Shown here: positions 45,374-56,412 of the stretch, piece after piece
Position numbering within the stretch: position 1 is the first letter of the stretch
Layout of the letters: the number at the start of each line of letters is the position of its first letter
Source of the DNA: Ustilago trichophora
Lineage: Eukaryota; Basidiomycota; Ustilaginomycetes; Ustilaginales; Ustilaginaceae
Direction of reading: 5' to 3'
Length of the DNA: 64,000 nt
Assembly (NCBI GenBank): GCA_900323505.1
Contig: OOIN01000002.1
Coordinates: forward strand, 1,984,001-2,048,000
Program-made: the position numbers and the translations under genes
Notes under the pieces: model-generated
What the model was told of the DNA's origin: nothing
The model's input: the letters and a program-made list of their open reading frames with translations, nothing else
Database searches by the model: none

Positions 45374-48300
45374 GATGGAGAATGTGTGTGGTTTGGGTCC
45401 CAAGTTTTGAGAAATATCACAGCTGGACGGATCGGATTTGCGCGTCTGCTTTCGAGTATGTATATCGTTCGCGAGCTGTGATGCTAAAGTCTCTGACGAT
45501 GGCCGGAGAGACGGATTGTGTGCAAGATAAGCCAAACAGCTCGAGTCTGAAGGTGGCGTTCAGTTGTCTGGATAGTCGTAGTATCAACAGGACATTGTCG
45601 CGATCGAAGCTGAGGAGAGCTTGAGTGAATGATGAGATCGTGCTAGAGCTCGGCTGCGGCGTGCTCAGCTGCTTGTCGAGACTACAGAAGAAAGGGAAGG
45701 TGACGAGACCGTAGTGAGGATGGTGGAGAGGATAGGACAAAGAACGTAAGGATCAGGAAGTGAAGGACGAGGACAAGCAGTTGGATCCAGCAGATCTAGA
45801 CGGGGTTACCTTTGGTAAGGAGAAGGAGGAGGCGCCAGATCTGCCTCGTAATGCAGGAGACAGGAAAGCAGCAGAAAATGGGTCAGCGGCAGACCCTATT
45901 CAGCAGGAGCAGAGTAGCGGAGATAGGCAAAAAAAGAACGAAGCGAGTCAAGTGCAGAAGGCAGAAGGCAGAAGGCAGAAGGCAGAAGGCAGAAGGCAGA
46001 AGGCAGAAGGCAGAAGGCAGAGGAAGAGGAAGAGGCCAAAGAGCGCGAAAAAGAAGGCTCACTGCCGAGGCAACCAGCCGCAGGTCTGCTGCTGCTGTGT
46101 CACACTTTGGGAAGGATCAGATAGTTCGAGCAGGATTCGAGGCTTGCAGAACCGTCGTCATGCACTTGCCTTGATGCTCTTGAAAAGGCGAAGCAGACAA
46201 TGAAGACGATCCATCAAAGCAGGAATTCTGTATGCCAGCAGCGCATCAGCAGAACTTGACGAGGCCGACGCCAGCTTTGCCAGTTCAGGAGCAGTGTCAT
46301 CAAATGGCGTAGCGGGTTGGGACAGGCCAAAAGAAAAAGAGGGAGAAAAAAAAAAGAAGAAAAAAAAGGAGAAACGTCGGTCGAAGCATGAGCGGAGTCG
46401 AGCGGAGCAACTCTTATTCTGTGTACACTTTTTTGTGCAAACGACCTGAGCTGCAGTACCTTGGACTGGCGCAGAGGCAGCTGACCAGGCACAAGACCAC
46501 ACGACAGGATTCAAGAGAAGACAGGATTCAAGAATAGACAACCCCGGACCAGTATCCGTGAAGAGACTAACACTAACCCAACGGTGTCGCGATTGATTGT
46601 CTTCGTCCAAAGCCTGAGTCAGAGCAGATCAAGAGTATCTTGTTGTCGGATAGGCTTTGACGAGGAGTATGAGTGAGAAGGATACGCTGGCAGGAGGACG
46701 GTGTCGGGTGAAACCGAACCAAACAGAAAAGAAAGAAAATAAGAGGATCTTGTTGGAAGCAACTGTCCGATGACATAGGTGTGAGATTGTGTGTGCTGTG
46801 GTTAGCTCCTGAATGCCTGATTTAGCGCGCCTCATCGCTTTTTTGTTTCGTCAGAGCAGAGGAGCAGAGGAGAAAATGCCTGCTTTGTACAGTAGTATGT
46901 ACGAGCCTTTGCAATTCAGATCCCGACAAATCTCAAATTGCTCGAAATCGTCAAAATGCCAGACACACAACACAACAGCTACTCTCTGGCAAGATGCCTC
47001 GGGCTCACGGGGAAAAAAGGGCTTGCATCTGCAGTTGCTCTGCTCTGCTCTGCTCTCTTCCCTTTTCTCTCCTCTGCCTAGACAGCGTCCCAAGAGAGCG
47101 ACAGATGCGAGAGAAGAGGCAAGGATCTGATAGGCAGCATACCTTTGCTTCACGAACAGAAGCTTGGGCTTGGGTTGATCGATGCCTGGATCTCAAAATC
47201 TTACTGTTCCCACGACTCAGTCGTTCTCGAGCGATCCTTCGTAAGATAAGAGATTGAGAATCGCAGACAGGACGAGAAAGCTTATATATAGTACAATCAT
47301 CTTGTTGATGCTGTTGATGCTGTTGATGTTGATGTTGATGTTGTGAATGTTGAGCCGCGTGCGCAGATGTGGTCTGTAAGCGAACACCTCGGCTCGAGCT
47401 GCGTGGCAAGTCTGACTTTCAAGGGTGGCAGGTCGCGTGCAATGTAGGGTTTTCCTCGCCGACGGAAAATCCGGCCCAGCTGCGAGGCGAGCACAAAATT
47501 CGAAAAAGCCAGCAATCCAGGAACACCGACTGCTGTAGCAACCACTCGCACAGCCTTCACCTTTCCCACCTCTTTTCTCTTCATCTCTGTGTGAATGCTC
47601 ATTGTGCCTGAACTGCGCTGCGAAAACCGCTCTCACCAAAAGATCGTGCGTGAATCTCGCCAGATGGCTCGGCCCCAGGTACATTCGAAGGTGCGAGGAG
47701 GTCATATTGTATTTTCTTTGTTAGATGCTGTCTTGATCCGATCGCTGCCGCATGGATGAGGCCAGCGACTCTTCTACTGCCGTCATGGCGATTTTGTAGC
47801 AGGCAAGCATATAAAACTGTGAGTGACAAGTGCACATGCCTTGCCGCTTTGAGGCGCAACAAGCTCAGCAAGATCCAGCGGACATAGACGCGCTGGCGTG
47901 TCATTGTGGACCGTAACGCTTGAGACTAAGCCGTTCTGATACCCGCATGGGATGACCTTATCGAATGATGAGAGTAAAGGCAGGCTCTCTTTGTGGGGGA
48001 GGCAAATAGGGGAAGGCGCTTCTCCGCTCAGGTAGCGCAGCGGATCGTACTGTTCCGAACAAAGGCTTGGGAAAGTCATGTCGCAGCAGTTATCGCGCTT
48101 TATCGCAGGGGTCACTTGGGGTCAGTGTGGGCATGATTGCCCGCCTCTCGGCCTTACTATTGCGCTTCAGGGCTGGAGATTAAGAAGAGATGAGCAAACA
48201 GAATAAGATTGCGCCAGGAATACTGTCGGAAAGCGAACGTTCGGCAAGCTGCGCGGAGAACCGTCAAGCTATAGCCGAATAGTGCCCGACTGCGCCTTAA

Positions 48301-48646
48301 CGGCACTAGCCGTTGTCAAAATGGGCGATTCAACCAAGGCCTTCTGGTCCTTGAGCTACCTTGGCCGGCCAACTTTCTACTATAAAATCAAGTCAGACAA
48401 GATGCCGGTCTCTATATCATGATAACTGGACCGCGGCAAAACCACCGCAAAGCTTTACAGTAGTCCATCGAGTCGAGTGACTGGCTCGATACTCTCCCTT
48501 AGGCTTTTGCACAAACTTGGTGAGTTTCGTAAAGTGAACATGACATTTCCTGGTAGCAAGAATTTTGTTTTGAGATCGCTATGAACTTCGCAAGCCAAAT
48601 ACTAACTCGGGTCCTTCCGGGTTACACATTGGGGTTACACGGCACA
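45374..48646. other. gene-poor intergenic region, about 3.3 kb
   Basis: No gene is convincingly supported. Holds the 7-bp minisatellite at 45954-46021, a GTTGAT/GCT trinucleotide-like run at about 47304-47340, an A-rich tract near 46349-46369, and GTACAGTA at 46887-46894. Minus-strand frames near 46158-46610 and 47217-47705 contain hydrophobic or plausible-looking stretches but no family signature or clean splice structure. Confidence 0.45.
45954..46021. repeat. GCAGAAG minisatellite, about 9.7 copies
   Basis: Perfect 7-bp tandem array (GCAGAAG)n in intergenic DNA, followed by AGGAAGAGGAAGAGG. Since 7 is not a multiple of 3, copy-number change would shift any reading frame, which argues against a coding role. 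Confidence 0.95.
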
Positions 48647-50551
48647 TTAGAGCTCCTCGACACTGGCAGCGCGGAACAGCGCAGTGTAGAAATTGGTGCT
48701 GTCTGCCAGGCCCTGGATCGGGTAGTGCTCGTTGACGGTGTGGACACCGGTCAAGGAACCCAAGCCAGTCTTGTCGGGCTTGATGCTCGAAGGACCGAAG
48801 CGGATGATGTTGTGTGTGAGATTGTGGTAGTAGCGCGTGTCAGTGTTTCCCTGCATGATTGAAGGGGCTACCTTGACGGGTTCGCCATCGTCGCTAACCC
48901 ACACCGATCGCACGAGCTGGGAAAACAGCTTCCACGGTTTGGCCTTGTCGCCCTCAAGCGGGGTCCATGGAGCAGGTTCCAAAGCGCTACGAGCCTCCTT
49001 AATGACGAGCTTCGAGGCTCCTACTGGAGAGGTAGCGTTGAGAATGTGCTCGCCAAAGGCCTCCATCTCCATGTTGTACTTTTCAGCGATCGAAGAGAGC
49101 ACGTCGACGTAGTGCTGCTTGAGTTCGTTAAAGTTGCTGGTGATAGCGATGCGGTGGTCGACGTAGGCAGTGGCGCTCTCGGGAAGAGCATTGAACTTGA
49201 CGCCGCCTTCAATGATGTCAACGGCCGTGGTGGTGATGAACTGTGTCTGGAGCATCTCGGGCATGGCGTGAACCACGCGCTCCTTGGCCCTCTTGATGCG
49301 ACGCTGACGACCGCGGTCTGACCAGGCATTGATGGCAGGCAGCACAATTGAGGCAAACGAGTTCGGCATGACACTCTGCAAGGTCGTGTAAGCTCCAAGG
49401 TGCTCAAACGACGATTTCGAGGCCCACTCGAGGTCCTTGAGAGCGGAGCGAAGTGCAGGAGGGATCCTTGGACCCTCGCGGATGCACTGCAAGAACTGCA
49501 GCTGGGGTCCTCCAATCTTGCTCTCGTCCAGCCGATCACGCTTGTCTTCAAGCTGTGCAACGATGCGGGCAAGCAGTCCGATGGAAGTATGAGCACCTGC
49601 CTGCGACGAATGTCCACCAGCCGACTCGACGGTGACAGCAATGTCAACGGAGCCCTTCTCGGCGATACCAGGCATAGCGACGTCGATGCCAGGACCCATG
49701 TTGTCAGAGGCAGCCAGAACCGGGTTGCCCTCGTCGATGATCATGGCGATGCTGTCACGACCCCAGATCTCCTCGATACGCTTGGAGAGGTAACCGGCAC
49801 CTTGTTTTCCTCCAGACTCTTCGTCAAAGCCAAAGCTGAAGAGGATAGTTCGTGCCGGCTGCCAGTCCTTGGCAAGTAGGCCATCGACTGAAGAGAGTAG
49901 GCTGACAAGCCAAGCCTTGCAGTCGGTCGAGCCCCTGCCCCACACGGTCTCGGTCTTCTCCTCGATAAAGCCGTCAAAGGGAGGGTAGCGCCACTGGTCC
50001 AAGGTGCCTTGATTGACAGGTACGACGTCCTGGTGCGCCATCATGAGAAGCGGCTTGAGCGAGTCGTCACTGCCCTTCCAGGTGTAGAGAAGGCCGTGCT
50101 GGTGCACCTTTTCGAGCTCGAGCTTCTCATGTACGCGAGGGAATTCGGTTTTGAGCCATTCAGCAAACTTGGGGAAGGCCTCCCAGCGCTCTGGAACGTC
50201 GTTCGGGTCAGGCCACTCGTCGCCGACCGTGGTGTCGATCTGGACTGCTTTGCTGAGTCTGGAGGCAAGAAGGTCGCGGTCAAGGTCAGCCAGGCCGTCT
50301 TTGAGGTCGTAGGGCTCTTGCTGAGGGCAGAGCGAGGCCAGAGAGGAGGTGTCCGCCTGGAAGGAGTGCGTCACCTTCCATAGGCTGTCGTTGACAGCGT
50401 TTGAAGCGACATTGTCGAGCGACAAGAACGTCAAAGCGACGGCACCAAGCACCATTGCCAGGATCGCAGGCCACTTGCCGCCCATCTTTTTGTCGGTCGA
50501 AACCACGGCGCTCCGCTTCTCGTTACCACTGCGTTGCGTTGTTGGAAGCAT
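48647..50551 (-). CDS. Cps1/PM20D1-type M20 metallopeptidase (Gly-Xaa carboxypeptidase-like)
   Basis: 634 residues. N-terminal cytosolic tail then a signal anchor (about residues 27-44, WPAILAMVLGAVALTFLSL), as in vacuole-targeted yeast Cps1. Metal-binding and catalytic residues of family M20A are present: H173 and D175 (MAHQDVVP), D210 (WGRGSTDCK, bridging), E244-E245 (FDEESGG), and the distal His in TVNEHYPIQGL near the C-terminus. The lid domain begins near ESAGGHSSQAG. The family hydrolyses dipeptides or N-acyl amino acids in the vacuole or outside the cell. Start ATG at 50551. It lies in the same orientation as the alpha/beta hydrolase gene upstream. Confidence 0.93.
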   Translation of the reverse strand: MLPTTQRSGNEKRSAVVSTDKKMGGKWPAILAMVLGAVALTFLSLDNVASNAVNDSLWKVTHSFQADTSSLASLCPQQEPYDLKDGLADLDRDLLASRLSKAVQIDTTVGDEWPDPNDVPERWEAFPKFAEWLKTEFPRVHEKLELEKVHQHGLLYTWKGSDDSLKPLLMMAHQDVVPVNQGTLDQWRYPPFDGFIEEKTETVWGRGSTDCKAWLVSLLSSVDGLLAKDWQPARTILFSFGFDEESGGKQGAGYLSKRIEEIWGRDSIAMIIDEGNPVLAASDNMGPGIDVAMPGIAEKGSVDIAVTVESAGGHSSQAGAHTSIGLLARIVAQLEDKRDRLDESKIGGPQLQFLQCIREGPRIPPALRSALKDLEWASKSSFEHLGAYTTLQSVMPNSFASIVLPAINAWSDRGRQRRIKRAKERVVHAMPEMLQTQFITTTAVDIIEGGVKFNALPESATAYVDHRIAITSNFNELKQHYVDVLSSIAEKYNMEMEAFGEHILNATSPVGASKLVIKEARSALEPAPWTPLEGDKAKPWKLFSQLVRSVWVSDDGEPVKVAPSIMQGNTDTRYYHNLTHNIIRFGPSSIKPDKTGLGSLTGVHTVNEHYPIQGLADSTNFYTALFRAASVEEL

Positions 50552-51307
50552 TGTGAGCCTTTCTTTTACGCTTTGTCGAAGCGCAGGCTTTTGGGTATGA
50601 TGGTGTTACAGGACAAGTGGTTGGATGTCGTGCGCCGATCCGGTTACGCCTTTTTTTGTACTGTATGTCGCCGAATGCGGAGCTCAGAATTCCGAAAAAT
50701 GGGCATCGAAGCTCTGGGCGCGTGGTCAAAGCATAACCGGCCCGCACAAAAGACGCCGCTCAGGATGCCGAGCTTTTGCGGCAGATCTACCATTCGGCCG
50801 ACTTGTCGAACACACTCGATGGAGACTCAGGTTGTCTGCAATTTTGTATTGCAGGGTCAGAATGTATGATCAGCGCATGCTTGCTGTATTGAAAGCAACG
50901 GACGATTGACAGGACAAGGGAGCTCTCGTCGTGAAGGTCCGATATTTCTAGCCCACTTTTTCGAGGCGCTTTTTTTTTTTTTTTTTTTTTTTTCTCAAAA
51001 TCCCTCCTCCCCTTCCCTCCCCGATTTTCTGTCGAGTACATCCCTGCAGGATTTGCTTCGATTGCAAGCTTTTTCATCGTCAACTGTCGAGACAGATAGC
51101 GCCTGTGCGGTACACAGGCCTCGACACTTGGAATGGACCCAGCCGATCTCAAGTGTGTGACGTAAGGCTCAAACTTTACTCACGATAACGGTCACGTTGT
51201 CGCAGACAATTTCGAATCATCGAGTACTTGCGATGAGATCTAGAGTACAAATACGAATCTTCCAAATCTTATCTTTCACTCTGCAAAGACGGAGCATGTG
51301 ATGCTAA
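50552..51307. other. intergenic with a 24-bp T tract
   Basis: 756 bp with no gene seen. A homopolymer of about 24 T lies at 50970-50993 on the plus strand, followed by a C/T-rich stretch. TGTACTGTATG lies near 50656. Confidence 0.5.
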
Positions 51308-52246
51308 TCAGCTACTCCATGATGCCTTGATGTTGTCAAACATCTGCCGATATGCATCGTCGCGGGCCTTGACGGACTCCGGTACAAGCGGCTTCTTGTC
51401 CCAAGCGTGTTCCTCCCTAGGAACGGTGAGGAAGGTGACTTTCTTGTCCTTTTCAGTCTGAGCCAGTTCTTCGAAGAACTTTTTGGCATCATCGTGGAGG
51501 ATGTCAATGTCACCAGTAGCGGCAAAGATGCGTTTGGGGAAGCGCGAAGTCTCTAGTCCACCGATTCGGAATCTTGGTTCGGCTCTGGTCGATAGAAGGG
51601 GGACGTAGCTATTGTTGAACAGACTGACGACACCAGGAGCCAGATGCACACCGCTCCGGGCCTCATATGGGTGGGCCTTTTCCGGTGGAGGTAATGTCAC
51701 GTTGACAGGCGGGTAGAGGCACGAGACAGCACCAACCTTGTCCGGTCCATAGAAGTTGCCGGTGTACAGAGCCAGGGCGGCTCCGGCACTGAATCCTGTC
51801 AGTGCGACGTTCTTGACATCGAATCGCTGCGATTGGGACAGCACCCAGCCCACAACATCCTCGGCATCATCGTGAGCCGAGGGATAGGCGTACTCTGGAG
51901 CTTTTCGGTAGTCGGAGTCGAGTACGACGCATCCCAGAGCTTTGACAGCTTGGTGGACAAACTCGTAGTCCTCACCCCAGCTTGGAAGCACGTAGCCACT
52001 GCCGTGCCAGTTTACGATGACCGGAAGCTTGTTCGACCCAGCGTTGGCGGGACGGTAGAGATCGACGCCGATAAAGCGGCCTTTGTCACGAGATGGAATT
52101 TGAAGTCTCTCTCGAACGACTCCGGTTGGAACGGGAAGGTTCCGCAGGTAACGTTGGGTGCCTCGTCTGAGGTAGACGAGGCCTCGCAGCACCGTGGCCG
52201 CAAACTTGAGAACCCAGTACTTGGGGGAGATGATGCTGTGGCCCAT
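51308..52246 (-). CDS. Alpha/beta hydrolase (hormone-sensitive-lipase-like, fold-3)
   Basis: 312 residues from ATG 52246. Canonical elements: oxyanion-hole motif HGSG (residues 81-84, with Ser in place of the more usual third Gly), DSDYRKAPEYAYPSAHDDAE, the nucleophile elbow G-F-S-A-G with Ser153, an acid residue in ATGDIDILHDDA (D246 or D248), and His280 in PREEHAW. This is the HSL/bacterial-esterase-like clan (Abhydrolase_3), which hydrolyses short acyl esters or related substrates; the substrate is not predictable. The N-terminal hydrophobic stretch (YWVLKFAATVLRGLVYL) is a possible weak membrane anchor. No cluster of biosynthetic genes surrounds it. Confidence 0.92.
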   Translation of the reverse strand: MGHSIISPKYWVLKFAATVLRGLVYLRRGTQRYLRNLPVPTGVVRERLQIPSRDKGRFIGVDLYRPANAGSNKLPVIVNWHGSGYVLPSWGEDYEFVHQAVKALGCVVLDSDYRKAPEYAYPSAHDDAEDVVGWVLSQSQRFDVKNVALTGFSAGAALALYTGNFYGPDKVGAVSCLYPPVNVTLPPPEKAHPYEARSGVHLAPGVVSLFNNSYVPLLSTRAEPRFRIGGLETSRFPKRIFAATGDIDILHDDAKKFFEELAQTEKDKKVTFLTVPREEHAWDKKPLVPESVKARDDAYRQMFDNIKASWSS

Positions 52247-55131
52247 ACTGTCAACCGTTGTGTGTGTTGTGTTTGTTTCTGGTGGGTAGGATCAAAGTTG
52301 AGGTGGGAGTCAAGAGATCGGCGTGCGGTGGGGCTGGAGTTGTTAAATGTAATACCCGCGAGAGTTGTGTGGGTGTGTGGGGTGGGGCCCGTGCAGGTGC
52401 GGTAACCTCAAGGAGAGAACGTCTGTACAGTATCTCCGTGGAAGAAAGCGGCAAACGCGGAGAGGTGCGAGGACGACTGCTCTCGCGCGACTTTTTCAGC
52501 AAGGCCGGAACGGAGCCCAGACGCTTTGGGGAGCACAACGCGTTCGGATGCTGGCTCCCGAGATAGGATGTGGGCTCCATCACAACGCCGCGAGATGGCA
52601 TATAAGAAACAAATGCAGAATTGCGTGCGACCGGTCCTTGAAAAGTCCGAGCAACCGGCGGCGAAGGCGAGAACATTTGTTAGGACGTGAAAGACTAACA
52701 AAGCTCAGAACGATTAGCTCTCACATGACCGATCCAAGGAGAAAGAAGGAGTTCCAAGACGGCAGCACAAAAGGCATCCTGTGTTTAACATTCTGTTGGC
52801 TTCACAATCTGCTCTTTTCCGCTGGGGGAAATCAAGACAGCGTCTCGTTGGCAGAAAGGACTGCTCCGCGCGCTCGCTTCTGCTCAGAGCGTTCGAAAAA
52901 GCTCCATGTTGGTCGGCTGAGTGTGTGCCAGCAAGCAATACAGTATACGAAATCCAAGCCTTGCTACTGCAACAAAAATTCTACACCCATCTGGCCTGTA
53001 CCAATACTTGCTACCAGCTGCGCACTGCTTGACAGTTTATGAAGAGGGAGGAGATGACGATTGGGCCGGTTCTTGGCGTCGTGTCTTGCAGAGTCAAGGT
53101 CGAGATGATTGGATGGCGGGAGCACGGGAATCGGGATCGGCTGGATCAAGGATTTGAAGACGGGCATCAATGATCGTCGACTTGCAGCTGAAATGCGCCA
53201 AGGTCTAGATCGGGCGTTGTGTGACGTGAGAGGTTGTTAGTCATTGTTTGCTTGTGTCGTCTGAAGTCCGAGGGTGACTTTGAAAATTATGCCAGAGTCT
53301 CAGCCTGCTTTTTCCCACTCTCGCACATCTTTCACCTCTGAGCTCCGCAACTTTCGCCCTTCTCGTCAACGAAACCATTCCACTGATCTCCGTCTACAGT
53401 GCAGCCCAATATGTGGAATGACGACTACAAAGATTCTCGATCCCGGATTTGGTAGACCCCTTGGCAATGCTGGTTGAAGCATCGCCACTGTTATTGTGTG
53501 TGGCAGAATCGCTTTCCAAGCGAGGTTTGCAAAGCGATTCCGTGCGGCGGAAATCCCGAGATACTGTAGAAGCAACCATGATGACGATGAGGCGGATCCC
53601 AGCTCACAAGCGGAATTTCATTTGCGATGAGACGACTCTCGTCATTGTTGGATGGTACAGTACACAGCATCGTACGACAACAGAAAGGCGAACGACCAGC
53701 GCGGCGGAGCTAACCGCACAACATCCAGGAACGGTCTGACCGCGACTGGTTCCAATTGGTGCATTTCCATGAGGGGCAGCCCCGTCAACACTATCGGTCC
53801 CGACGATATTTTCCGGCTATCTGTGGCCGGGAAGCTTATTGCAGGTAGCGAATAAGGCCCATCTTCCCACCCGATTCCGTTTCCAGCGGGACTGATGGTG
53901 TCGATGCGGGCTTGCAGGGTCAAAGAAGTCAAAAAGCGAAACAGTCCAATCCAATCAGGCAGCTTGCGGGCTCATGCAGCTCATGCAAGCGTATCTTGGG
54001 CTGCTGACTAGCGCTGGTCGCAATTGTCGTCGCCAGAAGCGTTGAAAAACAACACACCGCTCGCTCCCACATCAAGCTGGGCTCTGTTTACTGCCTCCTA
54101 CCACCCTTCTCCTAGCTATCGCATTGATTGCTACTGCCACCGACCCCTTCAGGCTACTCAGGGTGCGGGCCATGGTACACCCGCCATTAAATTGTCCAGT
54201 AATGTCGGCAACATACATGCGAGCAATTCAGCGGTCAGATTGACCACGGGGATGGATGTTGACGTGTGTTCATGCAGGCCTAACTAACTATGCGGTCAAT
54301 GTTGTAGTGTGTTCTTTATAGAAGGAAAAATTACGCGAGCCGCCGTCTCATGCACACTTGCGGTTTCCTCGGTTCGTCCTTGAAACCCTGTCGTGTATGT
54401 CTTCTCTCGGTTCTGCAACTCGACCGTCGGAGCTGCGAAGCATCTCTATTTGGCTCGACAAGAACGAAACATCGTATCGAATCATCTTGCCCGCGGTGCA
54501 CTCTTCTACCGCATCTCTTCCGTGACTTCTTCTCCTGAGTTGACCCACACCTAAGCCTTACAGTACACATGCACATAGGCTCATGCAGACACGACATTAT
54601 CCGGGTCCATCATCACACACGACTGCCTCCGATCCCGCTGGCAAATGAACCTGCCGCTGGCTCCTCGACTAGGTTGACAAGCCCGCCATCAGCTTCGTCT
54701 GCTCGCCCTCGCTTGCTTGTGGGTCTTTGAGCCCAAGCGCCTGGTGAGCTCTATCACGGTGCGACCCTGTCCTCCTCCCCTGGGTGAGCTTCTGAATCGG
54801 ACTTCAGGCGACCATGCCCACGTTCTTTCCGGATTCTACTCTTCCGCCGATCTTCAGTGTGTGATGCCGGTGCGACCCATGGTCTCCTCGAAAGATTGTC
54901 AATGTGTTGCATGTACAGGTTCAATGTCGGACTCAGTTATGAAGTTGCACGCCTCCCACAAGCCCCAGCGCTTAAGAGCTTGTGCTCAATCTCGAAATGA
55001 ATATAGCTAGCTGCCCGTGACGGTGAATCGCTTCTGCCCATCCTCAACATCCTTCACCATCCCTTCCGTTCCGCAAGCCCTTGCATCTTTTGCAATCTTT
55101 GTTTCGGCCTAGATCACTCCTGTACCAAGAC
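52247..55131. other. gene-poor intergenic region, about 2.9 kb
   Basis: No gene recognised; open frames up to about 225 codons near 52365-53042 have no protein-like character. It contains ACAGTAC-type words at 52425-52432, 53655-53663 and 54559-54567. It includes the upstream control region of the chitin deacetylase gene, whose last 60 bp is C/T-rich. Confidence 0.45.
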
Positions 55132-56412
55132 ATGCTGCGACTGCTTCTTCTTGCTACCCTGGCTGGCAGCGCCCTTGCCGGTGACTTCACGGTCAAGATC
55201 CAGCCTAGACAGACCAACAACTATCCCCCAGGCTTTGCTGTTCCCACTGCTGCCCAGACGCCCAAGGAGTGGCTCAGTGCCCTTGACGCTGCTACCGCTG
55301 CAGGCAAGATTCCCAACATCGCCCCCGCCATGAACCAAGGTGGCAGCCCTGTCTACGCCAACAACGCCGGTTTCGATCCCCAGACTTGCTCTTGGACCGT
55401 CACCAAGTGTCTCGGCAAGAACGACATTGTCAATGCTCCTGCCAACCACATGGCTATTGGTTTCGACGATGGCCCAACTGGCAACAGTGACGATCTCTAC
55501 AACTTCCTCAACCAATATAACCAGTCGGCCACCCATTTCATGATTGGCTCCAACGTCCTCTCCTACCCAAAGCAGTTTCAGCACGCTGTTCGCGAGGGCA
55601 ACCAGCACTTTGCCGTTCACACTTGGTCCCACCAGCTCTGCACGACTCTCACCAACCAGCAACTCGTTGCTGAGCTCGGCTGGACCATGCAGATCATCGC
55701 CGATCACAGCGGCGGATACATTCCCAAGTTCTGGCGACCCCCTCAGGGTGACATCGACAACCGTGTTCGTGCCATCGCCGAAGAGATCTTCGGCCTGACC
55801 AACGTGCTCTGGAACCACGACACCAATGACTGGTGCCTCGATGACCAAGGTGGATCGGCTTGTCCCAACGAAGTTCCTGGTAAGGACGCTGCTTCTGTTG
55901 CCGCCGCTGCTGCTTCCGGTATTCACGGATCCCAGAACCCTGGTCTCATCATGCTCGAGCACGAACTCACTCACGCTTCCATCAAGGTCTTCAAGGATTA
56001 CTTCCCCAGTGTCAAGAGCCTCGGCTGGACCCCTCAGAACGTTGCCGACCTCTTCGATATGCCTTGGTACAAGAACGCTTGGGACAACCAGTCTCCTGCT
56101 CAGAAGGGCACCATCTTGCAGACCTACGACCTCGAAGCCAGCCCTTCGAACGACAACTCGAGCACAGAAAACACCTCTGCCACCAGTGCTTCTGCCTCTA
56201 GTGCTACCTCTTCTAGCAGTAGCTCTGCACAGCTCTCGTCTACCAGCACACAGGGCTCATCCAGGACTCAAGCCACAACTCGTGCCTTCACCTCTCCGAC
56301 CGTCTCCCTCACCAAGGGTCAAAGCACCAGCGGAGCTTCCAACTTCGGTCCTGCCTCGCTTGGCGTTGCAGGTATCGCAACTGTGGCTGCTATCGCAGCT
56401 ACTCTATTATAA
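55132..56412 (+). CDS. GPI-anchored polysaccharide (chitin) deacetylase
   Basis: 426 residues from ATG 55132, which gives a clean signal peptide (MLRLLLLATLAGSALAG). Carbohydrate esterase 4 (NodB) motifs are in order: motif 1 FDDGPTG with D112-D113, motif 2 HTWSH with H163 and H167 (zinc triad with D113), motif 3 RPPQGDIDNR, motif 4 around HDTNDW, and motif 5 near MLEHELTH. It would deacetylate chitin or chito-oligomers to chitosan at the wall. A Ser/Thr-rich stalk (residues about 345-400) precedes a C-terminal hydrophobic GPI signal (ASLGVAGIATVAAIAATLL). Smut fungi carry several CDA paralogs; which one this is cannot be told. Chitosan conversion helps plant-colonising fungi avoid chitin perception, a family-level statement. 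Confidence 0.95.
   Translation: MLRLLLLATLAGSALAGDFTVKIQPRQTNNYPPGFAVPTAAQTPKEWLSALDAATAAGKIPNIAPAMNQGGSPVYANNAGFDPQTCSWTVTKCLGKNDIVNAPANHMAIGFDDGPTGNSDDLYNFLNQYNQSATHFMIGSNVLSYPKQFQHAVREGNQHFAVHTWSHQLCTTLTNQQLVAELGWTMQIIADHSGGYIPKFWRPPQGDIDNRVRAIAEEIFGLTNVLWNHDTNDWCLDDQGGSACPNEVPGKDAASVAAAAASGIHGSQNPGLIMLEHELTHASIKVFKDYFPSVKSLGWTPQNVADLFDMPWYKNAWDNQSPAQKGTILQTYDLEASPSNDNSSTENTSATSASASSATSSSSSSAQLSSTSTQGSSRTQATTRAFTSPTVSLTKGQSTSGASNFGPASLGVAGIATVAAIAATLL

Noticed and set aside
45760..46203. 147-codon open frame across the minisatellite
   Set aside because: Starts with GTG, consists of KAEGRRQ repeats from a 7-bp array, and has no protein-like remainder.
46158..46610. 150-codon minus-strand frame with a poly-Phe stretch
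   Set aside because: The C-terminal 50 residues look plausible, but the rest is translated homopolymer and no acceptor site lets the plausible part stand alone.
47217..47705. 162-codon minus-strand frame ending in a hydrophobic helix
   Set aside because: Asn/Ile repeats derive from a GTTGAT microsatellite; no homology features or splice structure.
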